A stretch of DNA of 30,075 nucleotides from JABWBD01 sp040768665 (GTDB taxonomy: Bacteria > Planctomycetota > Planctomycetia > Pirellulales > Thermoguttaceae), in NCBI GenBank assembly GCA_040768665.1, contig JAXGMN010000092.1, positions 1-30,075 on the forward strand, written 5' to 3'. The notes under the pieces are model-generated. The model did not search any database. It was not told the origin of the DNA and saw only the letters and a program-made list of their open reading frames with translations. Below, piece by piece: positions 7,211 through 15,560 of the stretch. The translations under genes were made by a program, and so were the position numbers. Every line of letters starts with the position of its first letter. Positions within the stretch are counted from its first letter, which is position 1.

Positions 7211-8665
7211 CTACATCGCCATCTCCGCCGCCCTCGCGGCGTAGTAGCCGCATAGACCGTGCACACCTCCCCCCGGGGGCGTCGATGAGGAGCAGAGAAA
7301 GACTCGCGGGTGCGAGGTCGCATACGGAACGATCCTCGCCATCGGCCGCGTGAAGAGTTGGCGGACGTCCATCACTCCGCCACTGATATCCCCTCCAATG
7401 TAATTGGGGTTGTACCGCTGGAAATCGGCGGGCGTCATGACGTGGCGGGTGGAAATCCGCTCGCGGAACCCGGAGGCGAATCGCTCGATCTGGGACTCGA
7501 TCGGCTCGACCATATCGTCGTTCGAGCCATGCGGCACGTGGCAATACGCCCACGCGGTATGCCTGCCTTGCGGCGACCGGCTCGGGTCGAAGAGGCTCGG
7601 TTGGACGACGATCACAAACGGCCGCCGGGCGTGGCGGCCCTCCCACGGAGCCCGCATCGCGGCGGCAACCTCGTCAAAAGCGCCGCCGACGTGCACGGTT
7701 CCGGCACGGCAGCAGGCCTCGGCATGCCAGGGGATCGCCCCGTCAAGCGCCCAATCGATCTTGAAGACCCCGGGGCCGTAGCGGAATCGCTCGACGGCCC
7801 GGTGGTATCGCGGTGCGAGTGAGCCGCCTGCGATGCGAGATAGCTCCTTCGGCGATGTGTCGAACAACGCCACGCGATACGCCGGCAAATCCGATAGCGA
7901 GTTTACCGGGTGGTTGACGACCACCTCACCTCCGACCGATTCGAGGTATCGGGCCATGGCGTTTGCCAATTGTTGAGAGCCGCCTCGTGCAATCGGCCAG
8001 CCGGATCGCTGCGCGGCGACCGCCAACGCGATGGCCGGGGCCGCCGTGACGATCTTTTCCAGCGGCAGAACCGAATGTGCGGCCAATCCGGCGAACAGCG
8101 AACGGGCGGCCTCGCCTTTGAATCTGCGGGCCACTCCGGCGGCGGAGCGAACGGCCGCTCTTGCGAAACGCAGCATCGCCAGCGGATGGCGAGGCGCCCG
8201 CAGGGGCGAGAGCGCTTCGTCGAGAATCGCGCCGCCGTCGCGAACGAGAGGATCGAACAGGCGCCGCCAAGGCCGGGCGTCGGCGCCGAGCGAGTCTGCC
8301 GTTCGATCCACGGAAGATTCCAGCAGGGCCGCGCGGCCGTTGTCCAGAGGATGCGCGCAGGGAATCGGCGGAAACACCCAATCCAGGCCGAAATCGTCGA
8401 GCGGCAGTTCGCGAAAGAAGGGCGACGCCACCGCCAGCGCAAAGACGGTCGAACAGACATCGTGCACGAAGCCGGGCTCGGTCAGCTCCGCCGATCGCAT
8501 CCCGCCGCCGACGGTCCGGCCCGCTTCGGCGACCAGAACGGAATGACCCTGCCGAGCAAGCGTGATCGCCGCCGCCAAGCCGTTCGGGCCCGAACCGACC
8601 ACCACTGCGTCGTAGGCGTCGCGCCACGGAGTTGCGCGGATGGCGGACTCGGGTGTCTGATTCAC
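7211..8665 (-). CDS. FAD-dependent oxidoreductase, phytoene-desaturase-like (COG1233)
   Basis: A 484-aa flavoprotein of the phytoene dehydrogenase/PYROXD2-like group. The Rossmann FAD-binding motif GSGPNGLAAA begins at residue 24, followed by VLVAEAGRTVGGGMRS. The C-terminal FAD-contact motif TPPGGGVHGLCGYYAARAA is typical of COG1233. No signal peptide is visible. I chose the GTG at 8663-8665, with GGGGGC upstream; a TTG at 8684-8686 would add seven residues. It lies 66 bp after the GH106-like gene on the same strand and is probably cotranscribed. The family covers carotenoid desaturases, isomerases and poorly characterised oxidoreductases. There is no carotenoid gene in the window, and no clear reason why it sits with polysaccharide enzymes. 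Confidence 0.85.
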   Translation of the reverse strand: MNQTPESAIRATPWRDAYDAVVVGSGPNGLAAAITLARQGHSVLVAEAGRTVGGGMRSAELTEPGFVHDVCSTVFALAVASPFFRELPLDDFGLDWVFPPIPCAHPLDNGRAALLESSVDRTADSLGADARPWRRLFDPLVRDGGAILDEALSPLRAPRHPLAMLRFARAAVRSAAGVARRFKGEAARSLFAGLAAHSVLPLEKIVTAAPAIALAVAAQRSGWPIARGGSQQLANAMARYLESVGGEVVVNHPVNSLSDLPAYRVALFDTSPKELSRIAGGSLAPRYHRAVERFRYGPGVFKIDWALDGAIPWHAEACCRAGTVHVGGAFDEVAAAMRAPWEGRHARRPFVIVVQPSLFDPSRSPQGRHTAWAYCHVPHGSNDDMVEPIESQIERFASGFRERISTRHVMTPADFQRYNPNYIGGDISGGVMDVRQLFTRPMARIVPYATSHPRVFLCSSSTPPGGGVHGLCGYYAARAAEMAM

Positions 8666-8731
8666 AGGCCGGCCCCCGAAGAACAACGAAATGCGGCGAG
8701 TGTCGCCAGGTCAAAGTTCCAGCCCGCCGGT

Positions 8732-11521
8732 TCAGCCGCCATCGTGAACGGGTCCCTTCGCGCCACACATGAAGCGTTGGGGCGGTTGCACCGTGAGGGT
8801 GATCCGCTCACCGGCGGTTCCGAGGTAGCCGCCCCAGCCGACGCTGACCGATGCGATCCGCGACCGATCGAGGTTGCCTTCGGTTTGCCCGAACGGCTTG
8901 AACTGGCTGAACAGCGCGTAGGCACGGCTCGAACCCGGCTCGTTCAGGTAACGCCCCGTGCCCGCCAGGAATCGCCCGCCGTCTTCCGTGTTCAGGAACA
9001 CCAGCAGTTCGGCGCCCGTGCGCTGCCCCTGCGGCACCGAGGCGTCGATGGCCAGTCCGTCGCACGCGGTCAAATCCTGCGGCTCCGCGTAGCGGAAATT
9101 GAGGAAAAGAAAAGTATCGACTTGTCCTTTGATCAGGGCGGCCGCGGCGCACCAGCCTGAGGTGTCGTCGCCGGTCAGTTCCGCCTCGACGAACTGTCCC
9201 CGGGAGACGGCCGGTTTCGGGGTCTTGGGCAGCGGCTCGCAGGTCATCAAGAGCGAGGGACCGACGTCTCCGCCCAACCGCCCCGGAACGTCGGCGGTGG
9301 CCGATCGGAACAGCATCGCCCCATACGGGCCGAGTCGCAGGGGCACTCGCGTGCCGTCGGCCGTCGGCGTCATCGCGCCGGTCGCGGGATCCCACTGCTC
9401 GCTCACGCCTCGGCCGCAGAAGCGGACTTCCCCCGCCCACTCCGCATCGCTGTCGTTGATTGCAAAATAGACCTCATGCCCGTCGATACGCCGTCGCGTG
9501 ATCTTGACCGGCGTCTTCAACTCCGCGCAAGCCGCATCGCGTTGGAAAAGTGAGTCGACGATCTGAGGCACCAGCCCGATCATGCCGGTGGGCAACAGAA
9601 CGCCGGCGCCGCCGGCTGGATTGGTGACCACACAAGGGGCGTCGGCCGTGCCGAACAGCTCGCGCGCGATCGCCTGCACTTGCGCTGAGGCGAACTCCGC
9701 CTCGCTGTTGGCGGGCCGGACGCCGACCGCGATCACCACGCCCCCTTTGCGCCAGAACGCGGCGACATTCTCCCACGCCTCCAGCGGCAGCGTATCGGCG
9801 GCGGGCAGCACCAGGACCCGCCAGCGCAGGTCGCCATGCGTGAGTGCGCCGTCCGCGGCTTCCGCTTCGCCGAGCGCCTGCGAGTCGACGTAGGCGAAAT
9901 CGCGGTTCGCGCCGTACAGTGCCGCGCCCACGGCGTCGAACACGCTCTCGACACGGCGCGCGGCGGGCTCGTCGGTCGCGCCGTGGTGCGCGGGAAGGAA
10001 GCGGTGCCAGACGCTTTCGATCGGGTACAGCACGGCAACGTCCGCAACCTGGTGGCCGCCGCGGAGCATGGTCTGGCAGCGGCCGACGTGCGTGTTGATG
10101 CGCTGCAACTGCTCGTCGGTCAGGTCCCGGAAAGCGTAATAGCTGGTAAGCGTGTTGACGCCGCCCCAGATCAGCCGATTGCAGGTGCCGCGAATCTCGT
10201 CCTCGGTGACGATCCGGACCGGGCGCGTGTCGCCCTTGGGCCGGTAACGCTGGCTGTGGTCCGATACCTCGCACATTGTCACGGTGCGGCCTTCCAGATC
10301 GGCGACACTCCCGATCATCCGCGCGATGTACCAGGGCACCTGGGGTGGAAGGCTCGTCAGGCAGTCGATGCTGGGGGCGTCAAGGCGCCGCAGGCAGCGA
10401 AAGAAGTGGCCGTACAGCGGCACGTGCCCGACGAGCGACTCTTCCATCAACAGGTGACCGCCGGAGAGGAGGTTGTGTTTGCCGCACCAGGTTTGGATCT
10501 GGCCGAAGTAGTTCTCCGAGACCAATTCGCCCACGGTGTTCCAGAAATCGTAGCGGGCCCGCGCGCCGGCCGACCCGGCCTCGGCCACCAGGGCGGGCAG
10601 CAGGGGGCGGAGTTCTCGGCCGCGACGCTCGCGGAACTCGCGCTCGATCGTGAGCGACCACGGCAACACCCAGTAGGGCATGGGGCGGAACCAGAGGTTC
10701 TGCAGTGACGGTTCGTCGGTGAAGGTCGACACGAAGTACCGGCCGAGATCCGGGCCCAGTCTTTCCGCGTACCTCGCGTGGGTCACCTCCAGGAACCGCG
10801 CGGTCGGCTCCGGCGTGAGCAGGTCGATGCACGGCTTCTTGTAAGCGAGACTGATCGCCGCATGCGTTCCCTCATAAATCAGGTCGTCGGTCATCGCGAC
10901 CACGAACCAATCGCCCTTGGGAGCCTCCCAGACGAGCTGGCCGTCATGGACCGAGGCTGCGAGGTCTCGCGTTTCGTCCAACGCAATGATGCCGTCACGG
11001 CGCGGCAGCGCCGCGGCCAGTACCAGCCGGCCGGGCGGAAGCGCGAGCGAGACCGGGCCGCCGCCCGTGTTCGTCTCGGCAATCAACAGCCCGCGAGCGG
11101 CCCATTCGGGATGGCCTCGCAGCGTGAGATCGCGGGCGCTGCCCGACGGATAGCCGCACTCGTCGTAGAGCCAGAGCGACATGCCGGCGGCCTTGGCCAT
11201 GCGGACGCCGCGGAGGAAGGCGGGCCACTTCGTTTCGTCGTCGACGTAGCCGTCGAACGCCACGTTGCCGGCAAAGCCGCCGAAACCCTGCGCCGCCAGC
11301 GTCCGTAATTGCTTGTCCTGCTCTTCGGGATCATCCTTCTGAGCATGAATGATGCGCAGGATCCGCGCCGAGGGCGGCGGCTCGGCAAAGCGTTCAGCCA
11401 GCGGGCGGTCTTCCGTCGGCAACGGCGCCAACACAGCCGGCCGCGGCTCCGCCGCCTGGCAGAGCGACCCCAAGAGGCCGGCGAGAAGTCCGATCCAATG
11501 AAGGACAAAGTGTTTCCTCAT
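8732..11521 (-). CDS. Secreted GH106-like glycoside hydrolase (putative alpha-L-rhamnosidase)
   Basis: A 929-aa exported protein with a Sec signal (MRKHFVLHWIGLLAGLLG, then CQAAEP). The N-terminal barrel has GFGGFAGNVAFDGYV and SLWLYDECGYPSGSA, which resemble the GH106 alpha-L-rhamnosidase-like family (LYDExGxPSG). A carboxylate-containing TFTDEP follows (about residue 260), then the characteristic LRGGHQVADVAVLYP. A beta-rich C-terminal module lies at about 800-925. GH106 enzymes remove rhamnose from rhamnogalacturonan; many relatives are uncharacterised, so the substrate is uncertain. ATG 11519-11521 has GGGGAG 8 nt upstream and starts the signal peptide; the open frame before it runs into a repeat. 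It is the second gene of a minus-strand unit, 258 bp after the fused lyase gene, with two palindromic repeats in between. Confidence 0.75.
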   Translation of the reverse strand: MRKHFVLHWIGLLAGLLGSLCQAAEPRPAVLAPLPTEDRPLAERFAEPPPSARILRIIHAQKDDPEEQDKQLRTLAAQGFGGFAGNVAFDGYVDDETKWPAFLRGVRMAKAAGMSLWLYDECGYPSGSARDLTLRGHPEWAARGLLIAETNTGGGPVSLALPPGRLVLAAALPRRDGIIALDETRDLAASVHDGQLVWEAPKGDWFVVAMTDDLIYEGTHAAISLAYKKPCIDLLTPEPTARFLEVTHARYAERLGPDLGRYFVSTFTDEPSLQNLWFRPMPYWVLPWSLTIEREFRERRGRELRPLLPALVAEAGSAGARARYDFWNTVGELVSENYFGQIQTWCGKHNLLSGGHLLMEESLVGHVPLYGHFFRCLRRLDAPSIDCLTSLPPQVPWYIARMIGSVADLEGRTVTMCEVSDHSQRYRPKGDTRPVRIVTEDEIRGTCNRLIWGGVNTLTSYYAFRDLTDEQLQRINTHVGRCQTMLRGGHQVADVAVLYPIESVWHRFLPAHHGATDEPAARRVESVFDAVGAALYGANRDFAYVDSQALGEAEAADGALTHGDLRWRVLVLPAADTLPLEAWENVAAFWRKGGVVIAVGVRPANSEAEFASAQVQAIARELFGTADAPCVVTNPAGGAGVLLPTGMIGLVPQIVDSLFQRDAACAELKTPVKITRRRIDGHEVYFAINDSDAEWAGEVRFCGRGVSEQWDPATGAMTPTADGTRVPLRLGPYGAMLFRSATADVPGRLGGDVGPSLLMTCEPLPKTPKPAVSRGQFVEAELTGDDTSGWCAAAALIKGQVDTFLFLNFRYAEPQDLTACDGLAIDASVPQGQRTGAELLVFLNTEDGGRFLAGTGRYLNEPGSSRAYALFSQFKPFGQTEGNLDRSRIASVSVGWGGYLGTAGERITLTVQPPQRFMCGAKGPVHDGG

Positions 11522-11560
11522 TTGGTATCTCCCCTTCCTGGAGGCACGCGTATTTCTTAG

Positions 11561-11658
11561 AGGCCCTAACAAAATGGGGACAGCACCTCGCCAAGACGCC
11601 GATTCTCCGTGGTTTGCGAATACTTGCCTCGGAGCCAGTCCCCGTTTTGTTAGGGCCT
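11561..11658. repeat. Palindromic repeat family A, copy 2
   Basis: 98-bp inverted repeat. The left arm runs 11561-11581 (AGGCCCTAAC, then AAAATGGGGAC) and the right arm 11638-11658 (GTCCCCGTTTT, then GTTAGGGCCT), with 21 pairs including one G-T. The inner part carries CACCTCGCC, a central ATTCT and CTCGGAGCC. It lies in the gap between two minus-strand genes, 40 bp upstream of the GH106-like start. Copy 3 follows 6 bp later in the opposite orientation. Confidence 0.9.
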
Positions 11659-11664
11659 TTTACT

Positions 11665-11773
11665 GGGCTGATAAAAACGGGGACTGGCTCCGCAACATCT
11701 TGTGTGGTCGCTCTGGCTAAACCGCTATTAGTTGCGGTGCCTGTCCCCGTTTTTATCAAGTTTTTATCAGCCC
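11665..11773. repeat. Palindromic repeat family A, copy 3
   Basis: 109-bp inverted repeat in reverse orientation to copy 2. The left arm is GGGCTGATAAAAACGGGGAC (11665-11684). The right arm has GTCCCCGTTTTTATCA (11743-11758), then AG and a second TTTTTATCAGCCC (11761-11773), so the outer right arm is duplicated. Inner pairs include CCGCAAC/GTTGCGG. It ends 6 bp before the TAA of the fused lyase gene, read on the minus strand. Confidence 0.9.
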
Positions 11774-11779
11774 AGCCTT

Positions 11780-14700
11780 TTACCGCGTTTGCGTCGCCAA
11801 ACGCCTGATTTTCTCCATCAAGCCGTCCACTTCGAAAAGCGAGCCTTCATCGCGGTGCTTCAGATAATCGCGGAGAACGACCGGGAAGTAGACCACGCGG
11901 TCGGGCCCCTGGTTGAACGTGATCCGTCCCTCCTCGTAGTCGCGCAGGCCGTCGCGATCGGCAGCGAGCCGGTAACGCTCTTGCCGCTCGTCCGGCCCTA
12001 TCCCCGCCGCAGCTTCCCACGGCTCGATTCCCGACGCCGGCCAGCCGTGCAGCCCGCAGAGTTGAACGATAGGGCGCAGGTTCCGGGCGGCCGCGTCGAG
12101 GTACTCGGCCCTGGGCTCAATCTCGTAGGCAAGCAACAGCCCGTGCACATACTCGGGGTTCCACGTCAGCCCGGCGGTTGCGGGGTGCGGGTAGCCCCAT
12201 CCACCGCCCGGCTGCCCGACGCGAGCCATCCAGTCGTTGAGCGTAACAATCGTGGCGCGAAGCCGTTGGTCCTCCGGCGTGTGGCGGAGAAGGTAGGGCA
12301 AGGCATTCGTGGCATATTGCACGATGTACGGCTTTACGAAGGGAGTCTTGTAGCCGAGGGCGTCGCTGCCGATGTACAGATCGTTTCCCACCGCCGGTTT
12401 GCCGCTTTCGGTGAACAGCAGGTCGTCGCCCTGCGTCGGCTGAAAGGTCTTCCACAGTCGGACGGCATTGTCGAGATGCCTGCGATCGCCCGTGTACTCG
12501 TACATCTTCACCGCGTCGGCAATCACGCCGCTGGTCCGGGTGTAACCCGGGCCGGCGTGCTGGTTGCGGATCGACCACTCGGCGGCGGCCTCGGCCGCAT
12601 CGCGGTAGCGCGGGTCGCCCGTTTCCTCGTACATTAACCAGAAGTTGCTCCAGCCTTTGTGTACGTAGATCGGCGTGTTGTCGAAACGTGGGTTGAAGGT
12701 TCCCGGGCCATGCTCGGGCCTGTCGCGCCAGGCGTTCCCGCGCCGGCAGGCGCCATAGTACTTTGGATTGTCGCCCCAATACATCCCCAGGTCGAAATAG
12801 TTGCGGCACCAGTCGTGGGCGACGGTCTGCAGCACCGGATCTCCCCCGCGGAACCAGTCCTCCCAGACGTAGAGCACATGGTTCAGACGCACGGCCGAGG
12901 TATAGTCCGGCGTGGTCTGCCGCGGATGCCATCTCCAGGGCATCGAGCCGAGGTCGTCGCCTTTCATCTGCATATCGCAGAGGGCAAATCGCATCTTTTC
13001 GACGCAGTCGCCCAGCACGGGGTGCTCGACTGAAAGCGGAGGGCCCGTGTGATAGACCGCATCGTAGGCCCGCCAATCGGCGTGTCCGTAAACGGGCGCA
13101 TCGAGGCGCGCCGCCAGTTCAACTCTGCCGACCGGCGCGACGACCAACTCGCTGAACCGCCAGGCCCCCTCCTGGATCATGAGCCCCTCTGTCTCAAGAT
13201 CATCGACCGGCTCGTTGCGATTCGAGCACAGTACTGCCGCGTCGGCGGCCTGGGCAGCCTCGAATGTTCCCCGGTTCTGCCGCAGGGCGAGCGGATTGGC
13301 TGCCGAGACCGTTCCGCCGTCGTTGAGCGTGAGTTGGGCGATCAGATCCCCATTGCCCTCCTCGGCAAAATGCGAGTTCGGGTTGCGGCCCAGAAAACGC
13401 GCCGGGCTATTGAGTACGGGCGAGACCCGGGCTCCGGGCGCGGTCAGCTTCCAGCCGAAGTCGGGTGTCCAGTGGTCGCCGGGGAGTTTTGCCTGGATGC
13501 GGTGCGCGAGGCGAAGCTCTCCGGTGCGAAGGATCTGCACGTCCCATTGCCGGCCCCAGGGGTTGCCCGGGCTGTCGTACCGGAGCCAGACGAAGTGCGG
13601 CCCCGTGTCCAGAACTCGCGCGGTGGCTTCGGCGTCCGCCGTCTCGGGGCCGAACCGCTCGATGGTCGCCAGGAGCGTATCGCGGTCGCCCCGCAGTTCA
13701 ATGCGATCGATTCGAGGTACCACCTTCCAGCGATCGGTGGAAACGGCGGAAGGAACCGAGTCATTTTCCGGCAACAGCGCGCTGCCGGCCCGGTAGGTCC
13801 CTTCGACCGCGCCCTTGGCCGGCAGAGATATCGGAAGGCTGAGCATGACGCGCCGGATGGATCCGTCGGGATGGCGCGTGAGGACTTTCGCTTGTACGGG
13901 TGTCGCTTCGCCATCCACAATCGCCCCTGTCGGCGGCGGGCCGGGAAGAAGACCCGCCGGGACGGGCAGAGAAACTCGTGCCACGGTGGTCACCGGCACC
14001 GCTGCAGGATTGGAGATGGTGAAGTCAATCTCCTTTGCGGCGGCGCCCGCGCTGGCCGGCGCGGATCCGGGCCTAAGAGGTCCTAACAAAACGGGGACAG
14101 GCACCTTGCCGGGACGCGTATTCTGCGTGCATTGCCGCTGTTTTGGCTCGGAGCCAGTCCCCGTTTTGTTAGGACCTTTAAAGAATCGTTTGAAGACGGC
14201 AGCAATCTCCTGGTTCTTGACGACGTCGTTCAGCGAGCACACCTGCACGCGGTCGCCGCCGCCGTCCAGGATGGCCTTCAGCTCCTCCGCGATCCGCTGC
14301 GGGCTCTTTGCAGAGTATTTTTCCGGCTTGTCGTAGACGCCGACCAAGGCGCAGCCCTCACTGCGCGCGTGATAAGCCTTCTCTTGGCCGAAGATGACCT
14401 GTGAGTATTTGCGGATCTTCTCATATTCCCAATAGGGCTCGAAGAACCAGGCGGCCGTCTGACCGCACAGATCGACGTCGAGGCGGTTGCCGTACAACGG
14501 CTCCGGGAGGAAGACGGGGTAGACGTGCGTCGTGACCATCACGCCGGGTCGCACCGCGCGGGCGTGACCGGCAAGGTCGTTGTTGAATTGGACGAGTGTG
14601 GTCAACGAGAACTCGCGGAGGGCATCCTCCGGCGAAAGCTCCGGGTGGCAAGAGGAGAATTCCTGAGACAGCTCCATCGATCGAGGACAGCGACAGCAGC

Positions 14701-15238
14701 GATAATTGCGGTAGCCGAAGAAATCCAGTGCGATACCCCGCAGCCCCGGCACTCGAAGGATCTCTTCGATCTGCCGCTTGTAGCACTCGGCCACTTCCGG
14801 ATGATGGAAACAGAGCATCTCGCATTCCAGCACCTCCAGGTCCAACCGCGGCTCGCCGCCGTACTGGTAACCGCTTTTCCCACGGCTGGTGTCCTGCTGC
14901 AAGCGACGCAACGCCTCGTCCTCCTCCGGACTCATGACTTGCAGCGGCGGGGCAATGGCGGGATATTGCTTCTTCCACCGGTCGACATGCGAGAGAGAAA
15001 GCGAGGAGTAGATCCCAATGCCGTGTTTTCGGCCTTCCGCAACCAACTCCTGGAGGTAGTCCGATTCGTTGGACCAGACAATCAGATCGGTAAACCCCAC
15101 GTCGGCCGCCGCGGGAACGATTTCGGAGGGTTTTCCGCCGCCCCAGCCCATGAGTTGGATGAAGCCGGGACGATCCTCCCCTGGGCTGGCCATCGGAAGG
15201 CTCAGCGCCACCAGCGCGATCGCAAAGGTGTGTGCCAC
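11780..15238 (-). CDS. Fusion: TIM-barrel glycosidase-like protein plus PL26-like rhamnogalacturonan lyase, joined by a repeat
   Basis: A single 1152-codon frame with a Sec signal (AHTFAIALVALSLPMA). Residues about 24-354 form a TIM-barrel-like region (GFIQLMGWGGG, GIALDFFGYRNYRCCRCP) similar to uncharacterised glycosidase-like proteins. Residues 355-388 are encoded by the palindromic repeat at 14078-14177 and read GPNKTGTGS...VPVPVLLGPL. Residues about 400-1152 resemble PcRGLX/YetA-like exo-rhamnogalacturonan lyase (PL26): a RIFT-barrel start (ARVSLPVPAGLL, TRHPDGSIRRVML), a beta-sandwich, then an alpha/alpha toroid rich in W, Y and H. APASAGAAAKE just after the repeat looks like the tail of a lost signal peptide. 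The GTG at 15238 has GGGAG 7 nt upstream. The two halves may once have been separate genes. It probably leads the operon with the GH106-like gene. Confidence 0.75.
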   Translation of the reverse strand: MAHTFAIALVALSLPMASPGEDRPGFIQLMGWGGGKPSEIVPAAADVGFTDLIVWSNESDYLQELVAEGRKHGIGIYSSLSLSHVDRWKKQYPAIAPPLQVMSPEEDEALRRLQQDTSRGKSGYQYGGEPRLDLEVLECEMLCFHHPEVAECYKRQIEEILRVPGLRGIALDFFGYRNYRCCRCPRSMELSQEFSSCHPELSPEDALREFSLTTLVQFNNDLAGHARAVRPGVMVTTHVYPVFLPEPLYGNRLDVDLCGQTAAWFFEPYWEYEKIRKYSQVIFGQEKAYHARSEGCALVGVYDKPEKYSAKSPQRIAEELKAILDGGGDRVQVCSLNDVVKNQEIAAVFKRFFKGPNKTGTGSEPKQRQCTQNTRPGKVPVPVLLGPLRPGSAPASAGAAAKEIDFTISNPAAVPVTTVARVSLPVPAGLLPGPPPTGAIVDGEATPVQAKVLTRHPDGSIRRVMLSLPISLPAKGAVEGTYRAGSALLPENDSVPSAVSTDRWKVVPRIDRIELRGDRDTLLATIERFGPETADAEATARVLDTGPHFVWLRYDSPGNPWGRQWDVQILRTGELRLAHRIQAKLPGDHWTPDFGWKLTAPGARVSPVLNSPARFLGRNPNSHFAEEGNGDLIAQLTLNDGGTVSAANPLALRQNRGTFEAAQAADAAVLCSNRNEPVDDLETEGLMIQEGAWRFSELVVAPVGRVELAARLDAPVYGHADWRAYDAVYHTGPPLSVEHPVLGDCVEKMRFALCDMQMKGDDLGSMPWRWHPRQTTPDYTSAVRLNHVLYVWEDWFRGGDPVLQTVAHDWCRNYFDLGMYWGDNPKYYGACRRGNAWRDRPEHGPGTFNPRFDNTPIYVHKGWSNFWLMYEETGDPRYRDAAEAAAEWSIRNQHAGPGYTRTSGVIADAVKMYEYTGDRRHLDNAVRLWKTFQPTQGDDLLFTESGKPAVGNDLYIGSDALGYKTPFVKPYIVQYATNALPYLLRHTPEDQRLRATIVTLNDWMARVGQPGGGWGYPHPATAGLTWNPEYVHGLLLAYEIEPRAEYLDAAARNLRPIVQLCGLHGWPASGIEPWEAAAGIGPDERQERYRLAADRDGLRDYEEGRITFNQGPDRVVYFPVVLRDYLKHRDEGSLFEVDGLMEKIRRLATQTR
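14078..14177. repeat. Palindromic repeat family A, copy 4, inside a coding sequence
   Basis: 100-bp inverted repeat with 21-bp perfect arms; the inner 20 bp are GGTCCTAACAAAACGGGGAC (14079-14098) and its exact complement (14157-14176). Inside, GGCACC faces GGAGCC with two symmetric A-A mismatches. It is read through on the minus strand without a stop, encoding about 34 residues between two enzyme domains. It matches copy 2 closely, with one arm pair changed from C-G to T-A. Confidence 0.92.
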
Positions 15239-15320
15239 GCGAATCTCCCAAATCTCTCAACCGGCGACCAATACATCCGTCGTGCGAGGTGCGGACCGGA
15301 TCATGGCAAGGTTTGCCTTG

Positions 15321-15349
15321 AGTATATACGCAACCTCTTGCGATGCCAG
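15321..15349 (-). promoter_or_regulatory. Promoter of the lyase/glycosidase operon
   Basis: On the minus strand: -35 CTGGCA (15344-15349), 17-bp spacer, -10 TATACT (15321-15326, five of six consensus bases). The predicted start near 15314 leaves a leader of about 76 nt before the GTG at 15238. It falls within the inverted repeat CAAGG/CCTTG at 15307-15320, a possible repressor site. Confidence 0.5.
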
Positions 15350-15480
15350 TCCCCCTGTTCCCCCCGATGGTCAGTGACCCTCGGACACTCCGGAGTCTTT
15401 GGAACCAGGCACAGGCAGAAACTCCCTGTTTTCAACCGCCCACTGCCGACCCCGTCTTGCCCTCCTTTGCGCAACCGCAC

Positions 15481-15509
15481 TTGAACGGCCCGGACGTTTG
15501 GGATACCTT
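15481..15509 (+). promoter_or_regulatory. Weak promoter candidate for the nucleotidyltransferase-kinase gene
   Basis: TTGAAC (15481-15486), 17-bp spacer and TACCTT (15504-15509). The -10 matches only three consensus bases. It lies 51 bp upstream of the start codon. Confidence 0.25.
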
Positions 15510-15560
15510 CCAAATTGCCAAGATGGTTGCCACCAGAAACGTTTCCCACAGGCGTTGATC

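Larger units (their letters stand above)
15239..15560. other. Divergent promoter region, 322 bp
   Basis: This region separates the fused lyase gene (-) and the nucleotidyltransferase-kinase gene (+). It holds a good minus-strand promoter (15321-15349), a weaker + strand candidate (15481-15509), a small inverted repeat CAAGG-TTTG-CCTTG (15307-15320) at the predicted minus-strand start, and the palindrome ACTCCGGAGT (15387-15396). The two palindromes could be operator sites (inference). No gene was seen. Confidence 0.45.

Noticed and set aside
11522..11572. Upstream start for the GH106-like gene inside repeat copy 2
   Set aside because: The extra 17 codons come from the repeat and would precede a proper signal peptide. 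ATG 11519-11521 has a good ribosome binding site.
7109..14177. The four palindromic repeats read as a CRISPR array
   Set aside because: Spacing is irregular (kilobases or a few bp), units are about 80-110 bp and internally palindromic, and there are no cas genes.
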